Assembly (NCBI RefSeq): GCF_004022485.1
Contig: NZ_CP034951.1
Span: 3,410,001 to 3,474,000, forward strand
Direction of reading: 5' to 3'
Origin: Aequorivita sp. H23M31
GTDB lineage: Bacteria > Bacteroidota > Bacteroidia > Flavobacteriales > Flavobacteriaceae
Length of the DNA stretch: 64,000 nucleotides
Made by a program: the position numbers and the translations under genes. The stretch's first letter is position 1; every line of letters starts with the position of its first letter. Below the pieces are notes generated by a model that did not search any database, was not told the DNA's origin, and worked only from the letters and a program-made list of their open reading frames with translations. This document shows, one piece after another, positions 36,171 through 46,201 of this stretch.

Positions 36171-37478
36171 TTGTTTCTGAAATTTAAAGAAAATATTACC
36201 GAGAATTTTAATTTTTTATCAGGCAAGAAACTGCTTATTGCCTGTAGCGGTGGTATCGATAGCGTGGTTTTGGGGCATTTGATAAAATCTCTAGATTTTG
36301 AAATGGCATTAGCACATTGTAATTTTTCACTTAGAGGAAAGGAGAGTGATGGTGATGAAATGTTTGTTATCGGAATGGCAAAAAATATGGAAATTCCCAT
36401 TTTTGCAGAAACCTTTGATACCAAAGCTTTTGCTAAAAAAAATGGAATTTCTACCCAAATGGCTGCCCGCACATTACGTTATGATTGGTTCCAAGAAATA
36501 CTTCAAAATTTTAATTACGATTATCTACTTACAGCCCATCATCTAGATGATGATCTGGAAACCTTTTTTATAAATCTTTCACGAGGAACTGGAATAAATG
36601 GACTCACTGGGATTCCCCCAAAAAATGGAAAAACTATTAGACCGTTGCTCTCATTTACCCGGGATGAAATTGAGTCTTATGCCCAAAAAAACGGATTAAA
36701 ATGGCGTGATGATAGTAGCAACCAAAAACCCGATTACCTTAGAAATAAATTGCGATTGGAGGTATTGCCTTTTTTCAAGGAAATCAATGATTCGGTTCTA
36801 AAAAATTTCAAAAAAACCCAAAGGAACCTTCAGTCTTCAAAACTTCTCATTGAGGATTATATGTCTCTCATTTATAACCTGGTCGTTTCCGAAAATGATG
36901 GTTTTTATAGAATCGATATTCAAAAACTTAAAGACCTTCCCAATGTAGAAGCCTTACTATATGAACTGCTCCAAGGGTTTGGTTTTGCAGAATGGGAAGA
37001 TGTTTTTTCCTTGATGGATGCGCAAACCGGAAAACAGGTGTTTTCAAAAACCCATAAACTTTTAAAGAATCGGGATGAACTACTGTTGTCCGTAATTGAT
37101 TCGGACAACGCCGTTGATGACTTTTTCGTACCAAAAGAAGGAGTGGATTTTCCTATAAAATTGAAAATTGAGCCTATTGAATACGTCGGAGAAACCGAAA
37201 AAAACCTGATTTATGTTTCCGCTGAGAAATTAAATTTTCCTCTTACAATTCGGCGATGGAGAGAAGGAGATTCTTTCCAACCTTTTGGTTTAAAGGGGAA
37301 AAAGAAATTGAGCAAATTCTTTAAAGATGAAAAAATTTCTCTTTTTGAAAAGGATAGAATTTGGTTATTATTGAGTGATGAAAAAATCGTTTGGGTTATC
37401 GGCCACCGTATGGATGATCGCTTTAAAGTGGATGATAATACTCAGGATATTCTGAAGATAACCCATTTGTCATCCTGA
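36171..37478 (+). CDS. tilS: tRNA(Ile)-lysidine synthase
   Basis: 435 residues. The PP-loop SGGIDS (about residues 27-32) binds ATP; AHHLDDDLETFFINLSRGTG and the C-terminal TilS domains (LTIRRWREGDSFQPFGLKGKKKLSKFF, in parts) complete the family. It attaches lysine to C34 of tRNA-Ile2 so that it reads AUA; essential in bacteria. The start is TTG at 36171, giving MFLKFKENI as in relatives; no ATG lies upstream in frame before the DUF3307 stop 11 bases away. Likely co-transcribed with the two genes upstream. Confidence 0.92.
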   Translation: MFLKFKENITENFNFLSGKKLLIACSGGIDSVVLGHLIKSLDFEMALAHCNFSLRGKESDGDEMFVIGMAKNMEIPIFAETFDTKAFAKKNGISTQMAARTLRYDWFQEILQNFNYDYLLTAHHLDDDLETFFINLSRGTGINGLTGIPPKNGKTIRPLLSFTRDEIESYAQKNGLKWRDDSSNQKPDYLRNKLRLEVLPFFKEINDSVLKNFKKTQRNLQSSKLLIEDYMSLIYNLVVSENDGFYRIDIQKLKDLPNVEALLYELLQGFGFAEWEDVFSLMDAQTGKQVFSKTHKLLKNRDELLLSVIDSDNAVDDFFVPKEGVDFPIKLKIEPIEYVGETEKNLIYVSAEKLNFPLTIRRWREGDSFQPFGLKGKKKLSKFFKDEKISLFEKDRIWLLLSDEKIVWVIGHRMDDRFKVDDNTQDILKITHLSS

Positions 37479-37504
37479 CCTTCTGTATTCCATTTTTTTA
37501 TCAT

Positions 37505-37538
37505 AAAAAAAGAATCCCAGTCAAATTGACCAGGATTC
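37505..37538 (-). terminator. Strong minus-strand terminator between tilS and pfkA
   Basis: Read on the minus strand, GAATCCTGGTCAA and TTGACTGGGATTC (37512-37538) form a 13-base-pair stem with one or two weak pairs, followed directly by seven T (37511-37505). The T-run is only on this side, so it terminates leftward transcription, although no leftward gene is annotated here. Confidence 0.7.
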
Positions 37539-37632
37539 CTTAACAAACCTAACTTAGTAAACTTTATAGTGCATCAAGAAAATTTTTCATCCCCACAAAA
37601 AATAGTCTTTAATGCATCAATCCACTAATTCT
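37512..37632 (-). ncRNA. Candidate small RNA or leader-peptide transcript
   Basis: A minus-strand -7 box TATATTTG (37639-37646) would start a transcript near 37632 that runs about 125 bases to the terminator at 37505-37538. It contains a nine-codon frame MKNFLDAL (37564-37590). No known RNA family is recognised and no -33 element is seen. Prediction only. Confidence 0.35.
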
Positions 37633-37727
37633 ATGGTACAAATATAGGAATGATTATGATTCGATCTATACGTGTTTCCACTTATTTTAAGTTGATGGAA
37701 ATCATTTCAGAAGGAAAATTTTTGTAG

Positions 37728-37735
37728 TAATTTTG
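37728..37735 (+). promoter_or_regulatory. Possible -7 element abutting pfkA
   Basis: TAATTTTG, a full TAnnTTTG match, ends five bases before the pfkA ATG at 37740. The transcript would be nearly leaderless. No TTG at -33. Confidence 0.35.
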
Positions 37736-37739
37736 GATA

Positions 37740-38723
37740 ATGAAGGAAATTCAAAAAATCGCGGTGCTTACCAGTGGAGGAGATGCTCCGGGAATGAACG
37801 CCGCAATACGTGCAGTAGTTCGTGCGTGCGTGTATAATGAGATTCAGTGTGTTGGCGTTTACCGAGGTTTTGCCGGACTTATTGAGGGCGACTTCAAAGA
37901 ACTTGATGCGAGGTCTGTAAAAAACCTGATAAATCGAGGGGGAACTTTTCTGAAATCGGCCCGTTCAAAGGAATTTATTACTCCCGAGGGCCGTCAGCAA
38001 GCTTGGGAAATGCTCAAACAAGATAATATAGATGCATTGGTTGTTATCGGTGGGGATGGCAGTTTTGTAGGAGCTTCAATTTTTGCCAGTGAATTTGGAT
38101 TTCCCATTGTGGGCATTCCCGCAACAATTGATAATGATATTAACGGAACAGATTATACCATTGGTTACGACACGGCGTTAAATACCGTGGTCGATGCCGT
38201 GGACAAAATTCGAGACACTGCAAATTCCCATAATCGTCTGTTTTTAGTAGAGGTTATGGGCCGGGATGCAGGTGATATTGCTTTAAATGCTGGAATCGGA
38301 GCGGGAGCCGAAGAAATTTTGATTCCCGAACAAAACATGGGGTTGGAACGATTATTGGAGTCTCTAGACCGAAGTAAAAAATCGGGAAAATCTTCCAGCA
38401 TCGTGGTCGTTTCAGAAAGAGGACAACTCGGAAAAAACATTTTCGAACTCGCCAGTTATATAGAAACCAACCTGCCAGAATACGAAGTAAGAGTTACCGT
38501 CCTCGGACATATTCAGCGGGGTGGAGTGCCAAGTTGCTACGATAGAGTTCTTGCCAGTCGTTTGGGTGTTGGCGCAGTTGATTCTCTTCTGCGAGGCGAA
38601 AACAGCGTAATGATGGGAATAGTCCACAATAAAGTGAAGTCCGTGCCATTCTCAGATATAACCCTGGATTTCCGAACAATAGATGAGGAATTAATACGGG
38701 TGGCAGATATAATTTCAATATAA
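37740..38723 (+). CDS. pfkA: 6-phosphofructokinase
   Basis: 327 residues, the normal length for ATP-dependent PfkA. GGDAPGMN (13-20) binds ATP, and the catalytic loop TIDNDINGTD contains the base Asp. The ATP-site glycine (GGDGSFVGA) is that of ATP-dependent rather than pyrophosphate-dependent enzymes. It phosphorylates fructose 6-phosphate to the 1,6-bisphosphate, the committed step of glycolysis. The glyceraldehyde-3-phosphate dehydrogenase gene follows 87 bases later in the same direction. Confidence 0.95.
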   Translation: MKEIQKIAVLTSGGDAPGMNAAIRAVVRACVYNEIQCVGVYRGFAGLIEGDFKELDARSVKNLINRGGTFLKSARSKEFITPEGRQQAWEMLKQDNIDALVVIGGDGSFVGASIFASEFGFPIVGIPATIDNDINGTDYTIGYDTALNTVVDAVDKIRDTANSHNRLFLVEVMGRDAGDIALNAGIGAGAEEILIPEQNMGLERLLESLDRSKKSGKSSSIVVVSERGQLGKNIFELASYIETNLPEYEVRVTVLGHIQRGGVPSCYDRVLASRLGVGAVDSLLRGENSVMMGIVHNKVKSVPFSDITLDFRTIDEELIRVADIISI

Positions 38724-38810
38724 TTTATTTAGAGTTCTAAAAGCAATTTTGGAGGCCTATGCCCTTTTCAAATAACAGATAACTGATTTTTAAAAAACAA
38801 TTTTGATAAT

Positions 38811-39806
38811 ATGATTAAAGTAGGAATAAATGGATTTGGCCGAATCGGTCGCTTGGTTTTTAGAATTATAGCACAACGAAAAGATATGGAAGTGGTTGCG
38901 GTTAACGATTTATTGGAATTAGACCATCTTGCCTATTTATTAAAATATGATTCTGTTCATGGAAGATATCCGGGTACAATAGAAGTGAAAGATGGACATT
39001 TAGTTGTGGACGGAAAAAAGATAAGAGTTACTTCTGAAAAAGATCCCTCATTATTAAAATGGGATGGGATTGACGCGAGTATGATTATTGAATGTACCGG
39101 TGTTTTCAAAGAAAAAGATTCGGCATCGGCCCATTTAAAAGCGGGGGCAAAAAAAGTAGTCTTATCTGCACCTTCCAAAACCGCTCCAATGTTCGTTATG
39201 GGTGTGAACCATAAAGAAATGAAAGCTGATGATACAATTATTTCGGCTTCTTCGTGTACCACAAATTGTCTCGCGCCAATGGCCAAGATTATGAACGACG
39301 AATATGGTATTGTCGAGGGCTTGATGACCACAATTCACGCTGTTACTGCCTCTCAGTCCACAGTAGATGAGCCTTCCAAAAAGAATTATCGAATGGGAAG
39401 GAGTGCGCTGAATAACATAATTCCAACCAGCACGGGTGCTGCTGTTGCTGTTACGAAAGTAATTCCAGAACTTAAGGGAAAACTCACCGGAATGGCATTT
39501 CGTGTTCCTACCGTGGATGTTTCGGTGGTAGATCTTACCATTCGCACGGAAAAGTCAACGACCTATGAGGAGATAAAAGCCCTTTTCAAAAAGGCTTCAG
39601 AAAATGAATTTAAAGGATTGATAAACTATACCGAAGACCCTGTGGTTTCTCAGGATTTTGTTACCGATCCATATCTTTGCACCTTTGATGCAAACTCGGG
39701 AATGGCCCTGAACGATAATTTCTTTAAACTGGTAGGCTGGTATGATAATGAATATGGTTATTCCTCCAAGATGGTAGAATTGGCTGCTTACTTCTCAAAA
39801 TTATAA
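38811..39806 (+). CDS. gapA: Glyceraldehyde-3-phosphate dehydrogenase
   Basis: 331 residues. NAD fold [10 protein letters not shown] (5-14) with Asp33, catalytic Cys149 in SASSCTTNC, His176, and the C-terminal [10 protein letters not shown]. The loop usually reading VDGPSxKDWRGGR is [13 protein letters not shown] here, a variant I associate with one of the two flavobacterial GAPDH groups. It oxidises glyceraldehyde 3-phosphate to 1,3-bisphosphoglycerate. The next gene starts two bases after its stop. Confidence 0.94.
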   Translation: MIKVGINGFGRIGRLVFRIIAQRKDMEVVAVNDLLELDHLAYLLKYDSVHGRYPGTIEVKDGHLVVDGKKIRVTSEKDPSLLKWDGIDASMIIECTGVFKEKDSASAHLKAGAKKVVLSAPSKTAPMFVMGVNHKEMKADDTIISASSCTTNCLAPMAKIMNDEYGIVEGLMTTIHAVTASQSTVDEPSKKNYRMGRSALNNIIPTSTGAAVAVTKVIPELKGKLTGMAFRVPTVDVSVVDLTIRTEKSTTYEEIKALFKKASENEFKGLINYTEDPVVSQDFVTDPYLCTFDANSGMALNDNFFKLVGWYDNEYGYSSKMVELAAYFSKL

Positions 39807-39808
39807 AG

Positions 39809-40663
39809 ATGACGTTAATAACGGATGGTGGCTCTACCAAATGCGATTGGGTTTTGCTCGATTCAAATGGAGAAATAGTTTTTAAAACCAAAACCCTCGG
39901 ATTGAATCCTGCTGTAATTCAAAGAGAAGAATTGATTTCACGTATTTCAGCTAATGAAACGTTGCAGGAAGTTTTTTCCAAAGTTAATAACGTAGATTTT
40001 TATGGCGCTGGCTGTGGTACCGCCACTCCAAATGCCATTCTAAAAGAGGTTTTGCAAGGATTATTTAACAATGCGCAGGTAAATGTCTCAGAAGATCTCG
40101 CGGCTGCTGTCTTTTCAGTAACCACAGAACCTGGTATTGTCTGTATCCTTGGCACAGGAAGTAATAGCTGTTATTTTGACGGCAAGGAAATTCATGCTCC
40201 AATTCCCTCTTTGGGATACATGTTGATGGACGAGGCGGGTGGTAATTACTTTGGAAAAAGAATGATTCGCGATTATTACTATAAACGAATGCCTGCGGAA
40301 ATAGCTTCCAACTTTGAAAAAAAATATGATTTGGAAGCTGATACCATCAAAAAGCATTTATATAAAGAGCCGAATCCAGGGGCTTATCTAGCATCTTTTG
40401 CCCAAATTATTTTCGAACAAAAAGATTTTCCTCCTTATTATCACAGCTTATTAAAAGAAGGAATTACTGATTTTATTGTAAGCAGGATTCTTACATTCGA
40501 AAATGCTTCCAGCCTTCCAATACATTTTATTGGTTCCATCGCCTATTTTTCCAAAGAAGTAATTTCCGAATGTTTAAAAGAAAATAACCTCAAACTCGGT
40601 AATGTTATCCAACGTCCCATTGATGGATTAATTGAATATTATAGGAAGAAACTATTAGATTAA
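39809..40663 (+). CDS. BadF/BadG-type ATPase, N-acetylglucosamine kinase-like
   Basis: 284 residues of the ASKHA sugar-kinase/BadF family. The phosphate-binding loop LITDGGSTKCDW (3-14) and the second phosphate motif CILGTGSNSC (about 112-121) are present; GYMLMDEAGG follows. Related Bacteroidota proteins are annotated as N-acetylglucosamine kinases. Two bases separate it from gapA, so it is co-transcribed with glycolytic genes, consistent with a sugar kinase. Substrate not proven. Confidence 0.85.
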   Translation: MTLITDGGSTKCDWVLLDSNGEIVFKTKTLGLNPAVIQREELISRISANETLQEVFSKVNNVDFYGAGCGTATPNAILKEVLQGLFNNAQVNVSEDLAAAVFSVTTEPGIVCILGTGSNSCYFDGKEIHAPIPSLGYMLMDEAGGNYFGKRMIRDYYYKRMPAEIASNFEKKYDLEADTIKKHLYKEPNPGAYLASFAQIIFEQKDFPPYYHSLLKEGITDFIVSRILTFENASSLPIHFIGSIAYFSKEVISECLKENNLKLGNVIQRPIDGLIEYYRKKLLD

Positions 40664-40804
40664 TTCAAATGTATTAGTCCTTTAATTAATACTTCCACTT
40701 CTCGTATTAGCAGAACAACTTACATTTTTTTGAACTTGGTAAGCGGATAAAAAAATACTATCTTCCTTGCTTCAATCTCCCCTTTTTAATTAAAATATCA
40801 TTCT

Positions 40805-42346
40805 ATGCTCACAAAAGTCTATGGAAGCGCTGTTTTTGGGGTTGAAGCCACGACAATTACGGTTGAGGTAAATGTGGATAACGGAATAGGGTACCATTTA
40901 GTCGGGTTACCAGATAATGCCATTAGAGAAAGTAATTATAGAATTGCCGCCGCTCTCCAAAATAATGGATATAAGATTCCAGGTAAAAAGCTCATTTTAA
41001 ATATGTCTCCAGCCGATCTTCGCAAGGAAGGTTCGGCTTATGATCTTACCCTAGCAATGGGAATTTTAGTCGCCACCGGACAGATTGAAGAGAAAAATCC
41101 CCTTTCCGAATATATAATAATGGGTGAATTGTCTTTGGATGGAAACCTCCAGCCCATTCGCGGTGCTTTGCCAATTGCAATAAAGGCTAAGGAAGAAGGT
41201 TTCAAGGGATTCATACTTCCAAATCAAAATGCTCGAGAAGCTGCCATTGTAGAAGGACTTGATGTTTTTGGCATTGAAAATATAAGTGAAGTTATCGATT
41301 TCTTCAATGAAAACCTTCCCCTCGAAAAAACAGAAGTAGATATTGTTGCCGAATTTTACGAGCAATTAGAACACCCAGAACACGATTTTGCAGATGTAAA
41401 GGGTCAAGAATCCATAAAACGCTGTATGGAGATTGCCGCTGCCGGTGGACATAATATAATATTAATCGGTCCTCCCGGTTCCGGAAAAACAATGCTTGCC
41501 AAACGTTTGCCAAGTATTTTGCCACCCATGACCCTTCACGAAAGTCTGGAGACCACAAAAATTCATAGCGTAGCGGGACGTACAATTGAAAAAGGAGGAG
41601 TAATGACATCACGTCCTTTTAGAAGCCCCCATCATACAATATCCGATGTAGCCCTTGTCGGCGGTGGACAATACCCACAACCTGGCGAGATTTCTTTGGC
41701 ACATAACGGAGTTTTGTTTTTGGATGAATTACCCGAATTTAAGCGTGGCGTTTTGGAAGTAATGCGTCAACCGCTGGAAGATCGAGAAGTCACAATTTCA
41801 AGAGCAAAATTCACGGTTACTTATCCTTCCAGTTTTATGCTGGTAGCAAGTATGAATCCAAGTCCGGGAGGTTATTTTAACGATCCTGATGCGCCAGTAA
41901 TGTCTTCACCTGCTGAGATGCAACGATATTTAAGCAAAATCTCCGGCCCATTATTGGATAGGATTGATATTCATATTGAAGTAACTCCCGTTCCTTTTGA
42001 AAAGTTAAGCGAAGAAAGACGAGGAGAATCCAGCGTGGTAATTCGGGAAAGAGTTGCCCAAGCTCGTAAAATTCAATCCGAGCGCTTTATCATGTTTGAA
42101 AATATCCATTATAATGCTCAAATGGGCGTAAAGCAGATTCGTCAATTTTGCAAGTTGGATGAAGCCTCGCTCCAGCTGTTAAAAACAGCAATGGAGCGAT
42201 TAAATCTTTCGGCCAGGGCTTATGACAGAATTTTAAAGGTTGCAAGAACAATTGCCGATTTGGAAGCTTCTGAAAATATTAATGGCAACCACATTTCCGA
42301 AGCCATTCAGTATAGAAGTCTCGATCGTGATGGATGGTTTGGATAA
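40805..42346 (+). CDS. YifB/ComM-type Mg-chelatase-like AAA ATPase
   Basis: 513 residues. An N-terminal Lon-protease-like fold (about 1-170) precedes the ATPase core with Walker A GPPGSGKT (about 222-229), Walker [10 protein letters not shown] and a C-terminal Mg-chelatase helical domain. ComM homologues act as hexameric branch-migration helicases in natural transformation. A membrane-anchored ComEA-like protein is encoded elsewhere in the window (12957). Monocistronic. Confidence 0.92.
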   Translation: MLTKVYGSAVFGVEATTITVEVNVDNGIGYHLVGLPDNAIRESNYRIAAALQNNGYKIPGKKLILNMSPADLRKEGSAYDLTLAMGILVATGQIEEKNPLSEYIIMGELSLDGNLQPIRGALPIAIKAKEEGFKGFILPNQNAREAAIVEGLDVFGIENISEVIDFFNENLPLEKTEVDIVAEFYEQLEHPEHDFADVKGQESIKRCMEIAAAGGHNIILIGPPGSGKTMLAKRLPSILPPMTLHESLETTKIHSVAGRTIEKGGVMTSRPFRSPHHTISDVALVGGGQYPQPGEISLAHNGVLFLDELPEFKRGVLEVMRQPLEDREVTISRAKFTVTYPSSFMLVASMNPSPGGYFNDPDAPVMSSPAEMQRYLSKISGPLLDRIDIHIEVTPVPFEKLSEERRGESSVVIRERVAQARKIQSERFIMFENIHYNAQMGVKQIRQFCKLDEASLQLLKTAMERLNLSARAYDRILKVARTIADLEASENINGNHISEAIQYRSLDRDGWFG

Positions 42347-42395
42347 TAAAACTTTCTGTATCTTTAAAACTTTTGTTAAATCAACCTCTCATAAT

Positions 42396-45263
42396 ATGTT
42401 TTCTACTTCTCTAAAAACAGGAATTTTAGCCTTAGGTATGCTCTCATTAGTCGTAATTTCTTGCAAAAATACCCAATCAGTAATTTCTTCGGAAAAAACT
42501 CCACTTTCGGTGGATTTTGAAAAATATCAACTTGATAATGGACTTCAGGTAATTCTGCACCAAGATAAAAGTGACCCTATTATCGCTCTTGCTATTCAGT
42601 ATGGAGTGGGATCTAATCGTGAAGTTACCGGAAGAACAGGATTTGCCCACCTATTCGAACACATGCTTTTCCAGGAATCGGAAAATGTACCACAGGATCA
42701 ATTTTTCAAAATTATACAGGATGCGGGTGGAACTTTAAATGGCGGTACTTGGAAAGATGGAACGGTATATTACGAGGTCGTTCCCAAAAATGCGATGGAA
42801 ACCGTAATGTGGTTGGAAAGTGACAGGATGGGATTTTTAATAAATACCGTTACCCAAGCCGCATTTGCCAACCAACAGGAAGTGGTCCAGAACGAAAAAC
42901 GTCAGCGTGTGGATAACAATCCTTATGGCCACACCGGTTATGTAATCGATAAAAATATTTATCCCGAAGGGCATCCATATAATTGGCAAGTAATTGGCGA
43001 GTTGGAGGATTTACAGAATGCGACTGTAGAAGATGTAAAGGAGTTTTATGATCGGTTTTATGGTCCCAATAATGCTACTTTAGTATTGGCTGGGGATTTC
43101 GAAACGGCCGATGCCAAGAAAATGATCGAGAAATATTTTGGCGAAATTAAACGACGTCAAGAAGTTAAACCATTGACTCCACAGCGCGTTACCCTATCAG
43201 AAACCAAAAGATTATATCACGAAGATAATTTCGCTACGGCTCCACAATTAACTATGGTGTGGCCCACCTTGGAGCAATATACCGATGATGCCTACGCTCT
43301 GGATGTATTGGGTGAAATTCTTTCCAAAGGAAAAAAAGCCCCTTTATATAAAGTACTTGTAAAGGAAAAAGATCTCACCTCAAATACTAGAGCGTATAAT
43401 AGTTCCAAAGAACTTGCGGGAGATTTCAGAATCTCAATTACTGCCAATAATGGAGTAGACCTTGATGCCATTGAAGCAGGAATTACTGAAGCGTTTGCAC
43501 GTTTTGAAAAAGATGGCGTATCCGATAGAGATATAGAACGCGTAAAAGCAGGTCTTGAAACCCAATTTTATAATGGAATCAGTAGCGTACTCGGGAAATC
43601 CTTCCAATTGGCAAGTTATAATGTATTTACGGGTGATCCTGGATATATAACTAAGGATATTGAGAATATTAAAAAGGTCAGCAAAGAAGATGTAATGCGG
43701 GTTTACAACAAATATATCAAAGGAAAATCTTATGTAATGACCAGTTTTGTACCAAAAGGACAAATCGAGCTGATTGCCGAAAATTCCGAAAAAGCTAAGG
43801 TGGTAGAGGAGGAGATTACAGAGAATGTTGATTTGGATGAGGCAGAAGAGGTAACTGAAATTGTAAAAACACCTTCTAATTTTGATCGTTCCACTCCTCC
43901 AGTCGTAGGAGATTCGCCAGAGCTGAGTATTCCTGAAATCTGGACCAAAACACTTGACAACGGAATGAAAGTTTCAGGAATTCATCAAGATAAAATTCCG
44001 GTTGCCACTTTTAGCTTAGTGATTGAAGGTGGACATCTACTGGATAATATGCAGAAAAACGGAGTGGCCAATTTGATGAGTGACATTCTTATGGAAGGAA
44101 CCGCCAATAAAACTCCTGAAGAATTGGAAGAAGAAATTGAACTTTTGGGCGCCAGTATCAATATGTACACTACTCGTGAGTCTATCGTTATCCGAGGAAA
44201 TACCTTAACTCGAAATCTGCAAAAAACATTGGATTTGGTTACCGAAATTCTCTTGGAACCACGTTGGGATGAAGAGGAATTAACCCGTTTAAAAACCAAG
44301 ACCATTAACCAAATTGAGCGTTCGGATGCTAATCCGAATGCTGTGGCAAATAGAGTTTACAATAGAATTTTATACGGCGATGACCATATCTTCAGTTATC
44401 CCACTTCTGGAACGGCCGAATCCGTAAAGTCAATTACTATGCAGGATTTAAAAAACTTTTACAACTCTAATTTTTCGCCATCAGTGAGTACATTTCAGAT
44501 TGTAGGAAAAATAGATAAAGATGAAGTAATAAAAGATTTAAGGACTTTAGAAGAGCGTTGGAAAGCAAAAAATGTAACTATTCCAGAATTTCCAATTCCC
44601 AGTTCTCGTGATAAATCCTCTTTGTACTTTGTGGATATTCCCAATGCAAAGCAATCCGTTATTAATATTGGATATATTTCAATACCAAGAACCGATAAGG
44701 ATTTTTATCCTGTGGAAGTGATGAATTATAAGCTTGGAGGCTCCTTTTCTGGAAATGTAAATCTTATTCTTCGTGAAGAGAAAGGATATACTTATGGTGC
44801 TCGTACCAGTTTTAGTGGCAGTAAACTTCCGGGAACATTTACTGCTTCATCCAGTGTGCGTACAAACACTACTGGAGAATCTGTGAAGATATTTAGAGAT
44901 GAAATTACCAATTACAAAAATGGAATTTCAGCCGAAGATCTTGAGTTTACCAAAAATGCCTTAATAAAATCAAATGCACGTCGATTTGAAACACAAGCTT
45001 CGTTGTTAGGGATGCTTCAGCAGATTAATCAATATGATCTTCCAGATAACTACATTGAAAACGAGGAAAAAATTGTCCGAAATATGAACTTGCAAGAGCA
45101 TAAAGTTTTGGCAAATAAATATTTGGATGCATCCAAAATGGCATATGTTATTGTAGGTGATGCCGAAACTCAATATGAACAATTTAAGGATATGGGCTTC
45201 GACGAAGTAAAATTAGTTGATAAAAATGGAGATGAAGTTAACCCTGAAAATTTGAAAAAATAG
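42396..45263 (+). CDS. M16 zinc metalloprotease lipoprotein, two M16 modules
   Basis: 955 residues from ATG 42396; the frame extends back to 42240 only by overlapping yifB in another frame. The signal ends at lipobox VVISC. The first M16 module carries the inverted zinc motif HLFEH (85-89) with a downstream Glu. The second (from about 520) lacks it (NLMSDILME) and would be the structural half, as in PqqL/YmxG-type proteases. It degrades peptides in the periplasm or at the outer membrane. Confidence 0.92.
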   Translation: MFSTSLKTGILALGMLSLVVISCKNTQSVISSEKTPLSVDFEKYQLDNGLQVILHQDKSDPIIALAIQYGVGSNREVTGRTGFAHLFEHMLFQESENVPQDQFFKIIQDAGGTLNGGTWKDGTVYYEVVPKNAMETVMWLESDRMGFLINTVTQAAFANQQEVVQNEKRQRVDNNPYGHTGYVIDKNIYPEGHPYNWQVIGELEDLQNATVEDVKEFYDRFYGPNNATLVLAGDFETADAKKMIEKYFGEIKRRQEVKPLTPQRVTLSETKRLYHEDNFATAPQLTMVWPTLEQYTDDAYALDVLGEILSKGKKAPLYKVLVKEKDLTSNTRAYNSSKELAGDFRISITANNGVDLDAIEAGITEAFARFEKDGVSDRDIERVKAGLETQFYNGISSVLGKSFQLASYNVFTGDPGYITKDIENIKKVSKEDVMRVYNKYIKGKSYVMTSFVPKGQIELIAENSEKAKVVEEEITENVDLDEAEEVTEIVKTPSNFDRSTPPVVGDSPELSIPEIWTKTLDNGMKVSGIHQDKIPVATFSLVIEGGHLLDNMQKNGVANLMSDILMEGTANKTPEELEEEIELLGASINMYTTRESIVIRGNTLTRNLQKTLDLVTEILLEPRWDEEELTRLKTKTINQIERSDANPNAVANRVYNRILYGDDHIFSYPTSGTAESVKSITMQDLKNFYNSNFSPSVSTFQIVGKIDKDEVIKDLRTLEERWKAKNVTIPEFPIPSSRDKSSLYFVDIPNAKQSVINIGYISIPRTDKDFYPVEVMNYKLGGSFSGNVNLILREEKGYTYGARTSFSGSKLPGTFTASSSVRTNTTGESVKIFRDEITNYKNGISAEDLEFTKNALIKSNARRFETQASLLGMLQQINQYDLPDNYIENEEKIVRNMNLQEHKVLANKYLDASKMAYVIVGDAETQYEQFKDMGFDEVKLVDKNGDEVNPENLKK

Positions 45264-45341
45264 TTTTATAGAATTTTGTAAGTGATTATGAAGATTTAGG
45301 GATTATTTTAATAACACTTTCATTTTATCGGCCTTTGGAGA

Positions 45342-45373
45342 GGTCGGAACTGCCTTTTCCTGGCAGTTTCGGG
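45342..45373. repeat. Hairpin repeat GGTCGGAACTGCC...GGCAGTTTCGG, copy 2
   Basis: Arms AACTGCC and GGCAGTT enclose TTTTCCT. The copy at 17034-17062 has AACGGCC/GGCCGTT: the one arm difference (G:C to T:A) is matched on both sides. It lies about 80 bases past the M16 gene. Confidence 0.7.
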
Positions 45374-45381
45374 ATAGAACG

Positions 45382-45413
45382 AAAAAAGGGAACCCCATGC
45401 GCTTCCCTTTTTT
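45382..45413. terminator. Bidirectional intrinsic terminator
   Basis: AAAAAAGGGAA (45382-45392) pairs with TTCCCTTTTTT (45403-45413) around CCCCATGCGC. It ends the M16 transcript. Confidence 0.75.
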
Positions 45414-45429
45414 CATTTTTATTAATTGC

Positions 45430-45437
45430 TACCTTTG
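45430..45437 (+). promoter_or_regulatory. Possible -7 element of the two-component operon
   Basis: TACCTTTG, full consensus, 78 bases before the response-regulator ATG. No TTG at -33. Confidence 0.4.
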
Positions 45438-45514
45438 CTTGAAAGGGAAATTTTCAAACATTTTCTAGAAGGAAATATGTAATTGGAGATAGTTCGCTTT
45501 CCAAAATATATTCA

Positions 45515-46201
45515 ATGAAAGTTTTAATAATTGAGGACGATCCTACATTAAACAAAAATATTGGAGATGCCCTTGCGGCAGAAAATATTATTTCTGAAAG
45601 TGTCTTCGACGGACAATTGGCAGAAAGAATTTTGCGGAAATCCGATTTTGATTGTATTATAATGGATATCAATCTTCCAGGAAAAACGGGTTACGAATTA
45701 TGTACGGATTTCAGAAAATTCAACACCGAAACTCCTGTTTTGATGCTCACTGCCTTTAGTGAATTGGAAGATAAAGTCAAGGGTTTTGATTGCGGCGCAG
45801 ATGATTACCTTACCAAACCATTCTTTATGCGCGAATTGATTTTGCGTATTAATTCCCTCGTAAAACGTAGTAGAAGAGATAATTCCGGTTCAACGCAAAA
45901 TGCAACGATAATTGCTGATGATATCATAATCCATCCCGCACAAAAGACGGTATTTAGACAAGGAAACGAAATTTCCTTAACTCCTCGGGAATATCAAATT
46001 CTCGTCAAACTTTGTCAGAATAAAGGTGAAGTAATTTCAAAAGGGGATCTTATTGCCGAAATATGGGGCAGTTCCTTCGATACCAACACCAATACGGTAG
46101 AAGTTTATATCAATTTTTTGCGCAATAAAGTTGACAAACCTTTTGGCAAAAACAGCATCAAGACCAAAGTAGGATATGGTTATTATTTTGAATCAGAATG
46201 A
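45515..46201 (+). CDS. OmpR/PhoB-type response regulator
   Basis: 228 residues. The receiver has Asp8/Asp9, phospho-acceptor Asp51 (IIMDINLPG) and Lys101 (LTKPFF). The winged-helix DNA-binding domain (about 130-226) contains LTPREYQILVKLCQN and VEVYINFLRNK. Its stop overlaps the kinase start by four bases. Regulators of this type bind direct repeats with an 11-base period; such repeats occur upstream of the metal efflux operon 4 kb away. CusR/CopR-like use is possible but not shown. Confidence 0.93.
   Translation: MKVLIIEDDPTLNKNIGDALAAENIISESVFDGQLAERILRKSDFDCIIMDINLPGKTGYELCTDFRKFNTETPVLMLTAFSELEDKVKGFDCGADDYLTKPFFMRELILRINSLVKRSRRDNSGSTQNATIIADDIIIHPAQKTVFRQGNEISLTPREYQILVKLCQNKGEVISKGDLIAEIWGSSFDTNTNTVEVYINFLRNKVDKPFGKNSIKTKVGYGYYFESE

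Noticed and set aside
36171..36173. tilS as a frameshift or mis-start because of the TTG codon
   Set aside because: The N-terminus matches the family from this codon and there is no ATG alternative, so TTG is accepted.
42240..42395. Upstream extension of the M16 protease
   Set aside because: It overlaps YifB in another frame; the lipoprotein signal begins at ATG 42396.
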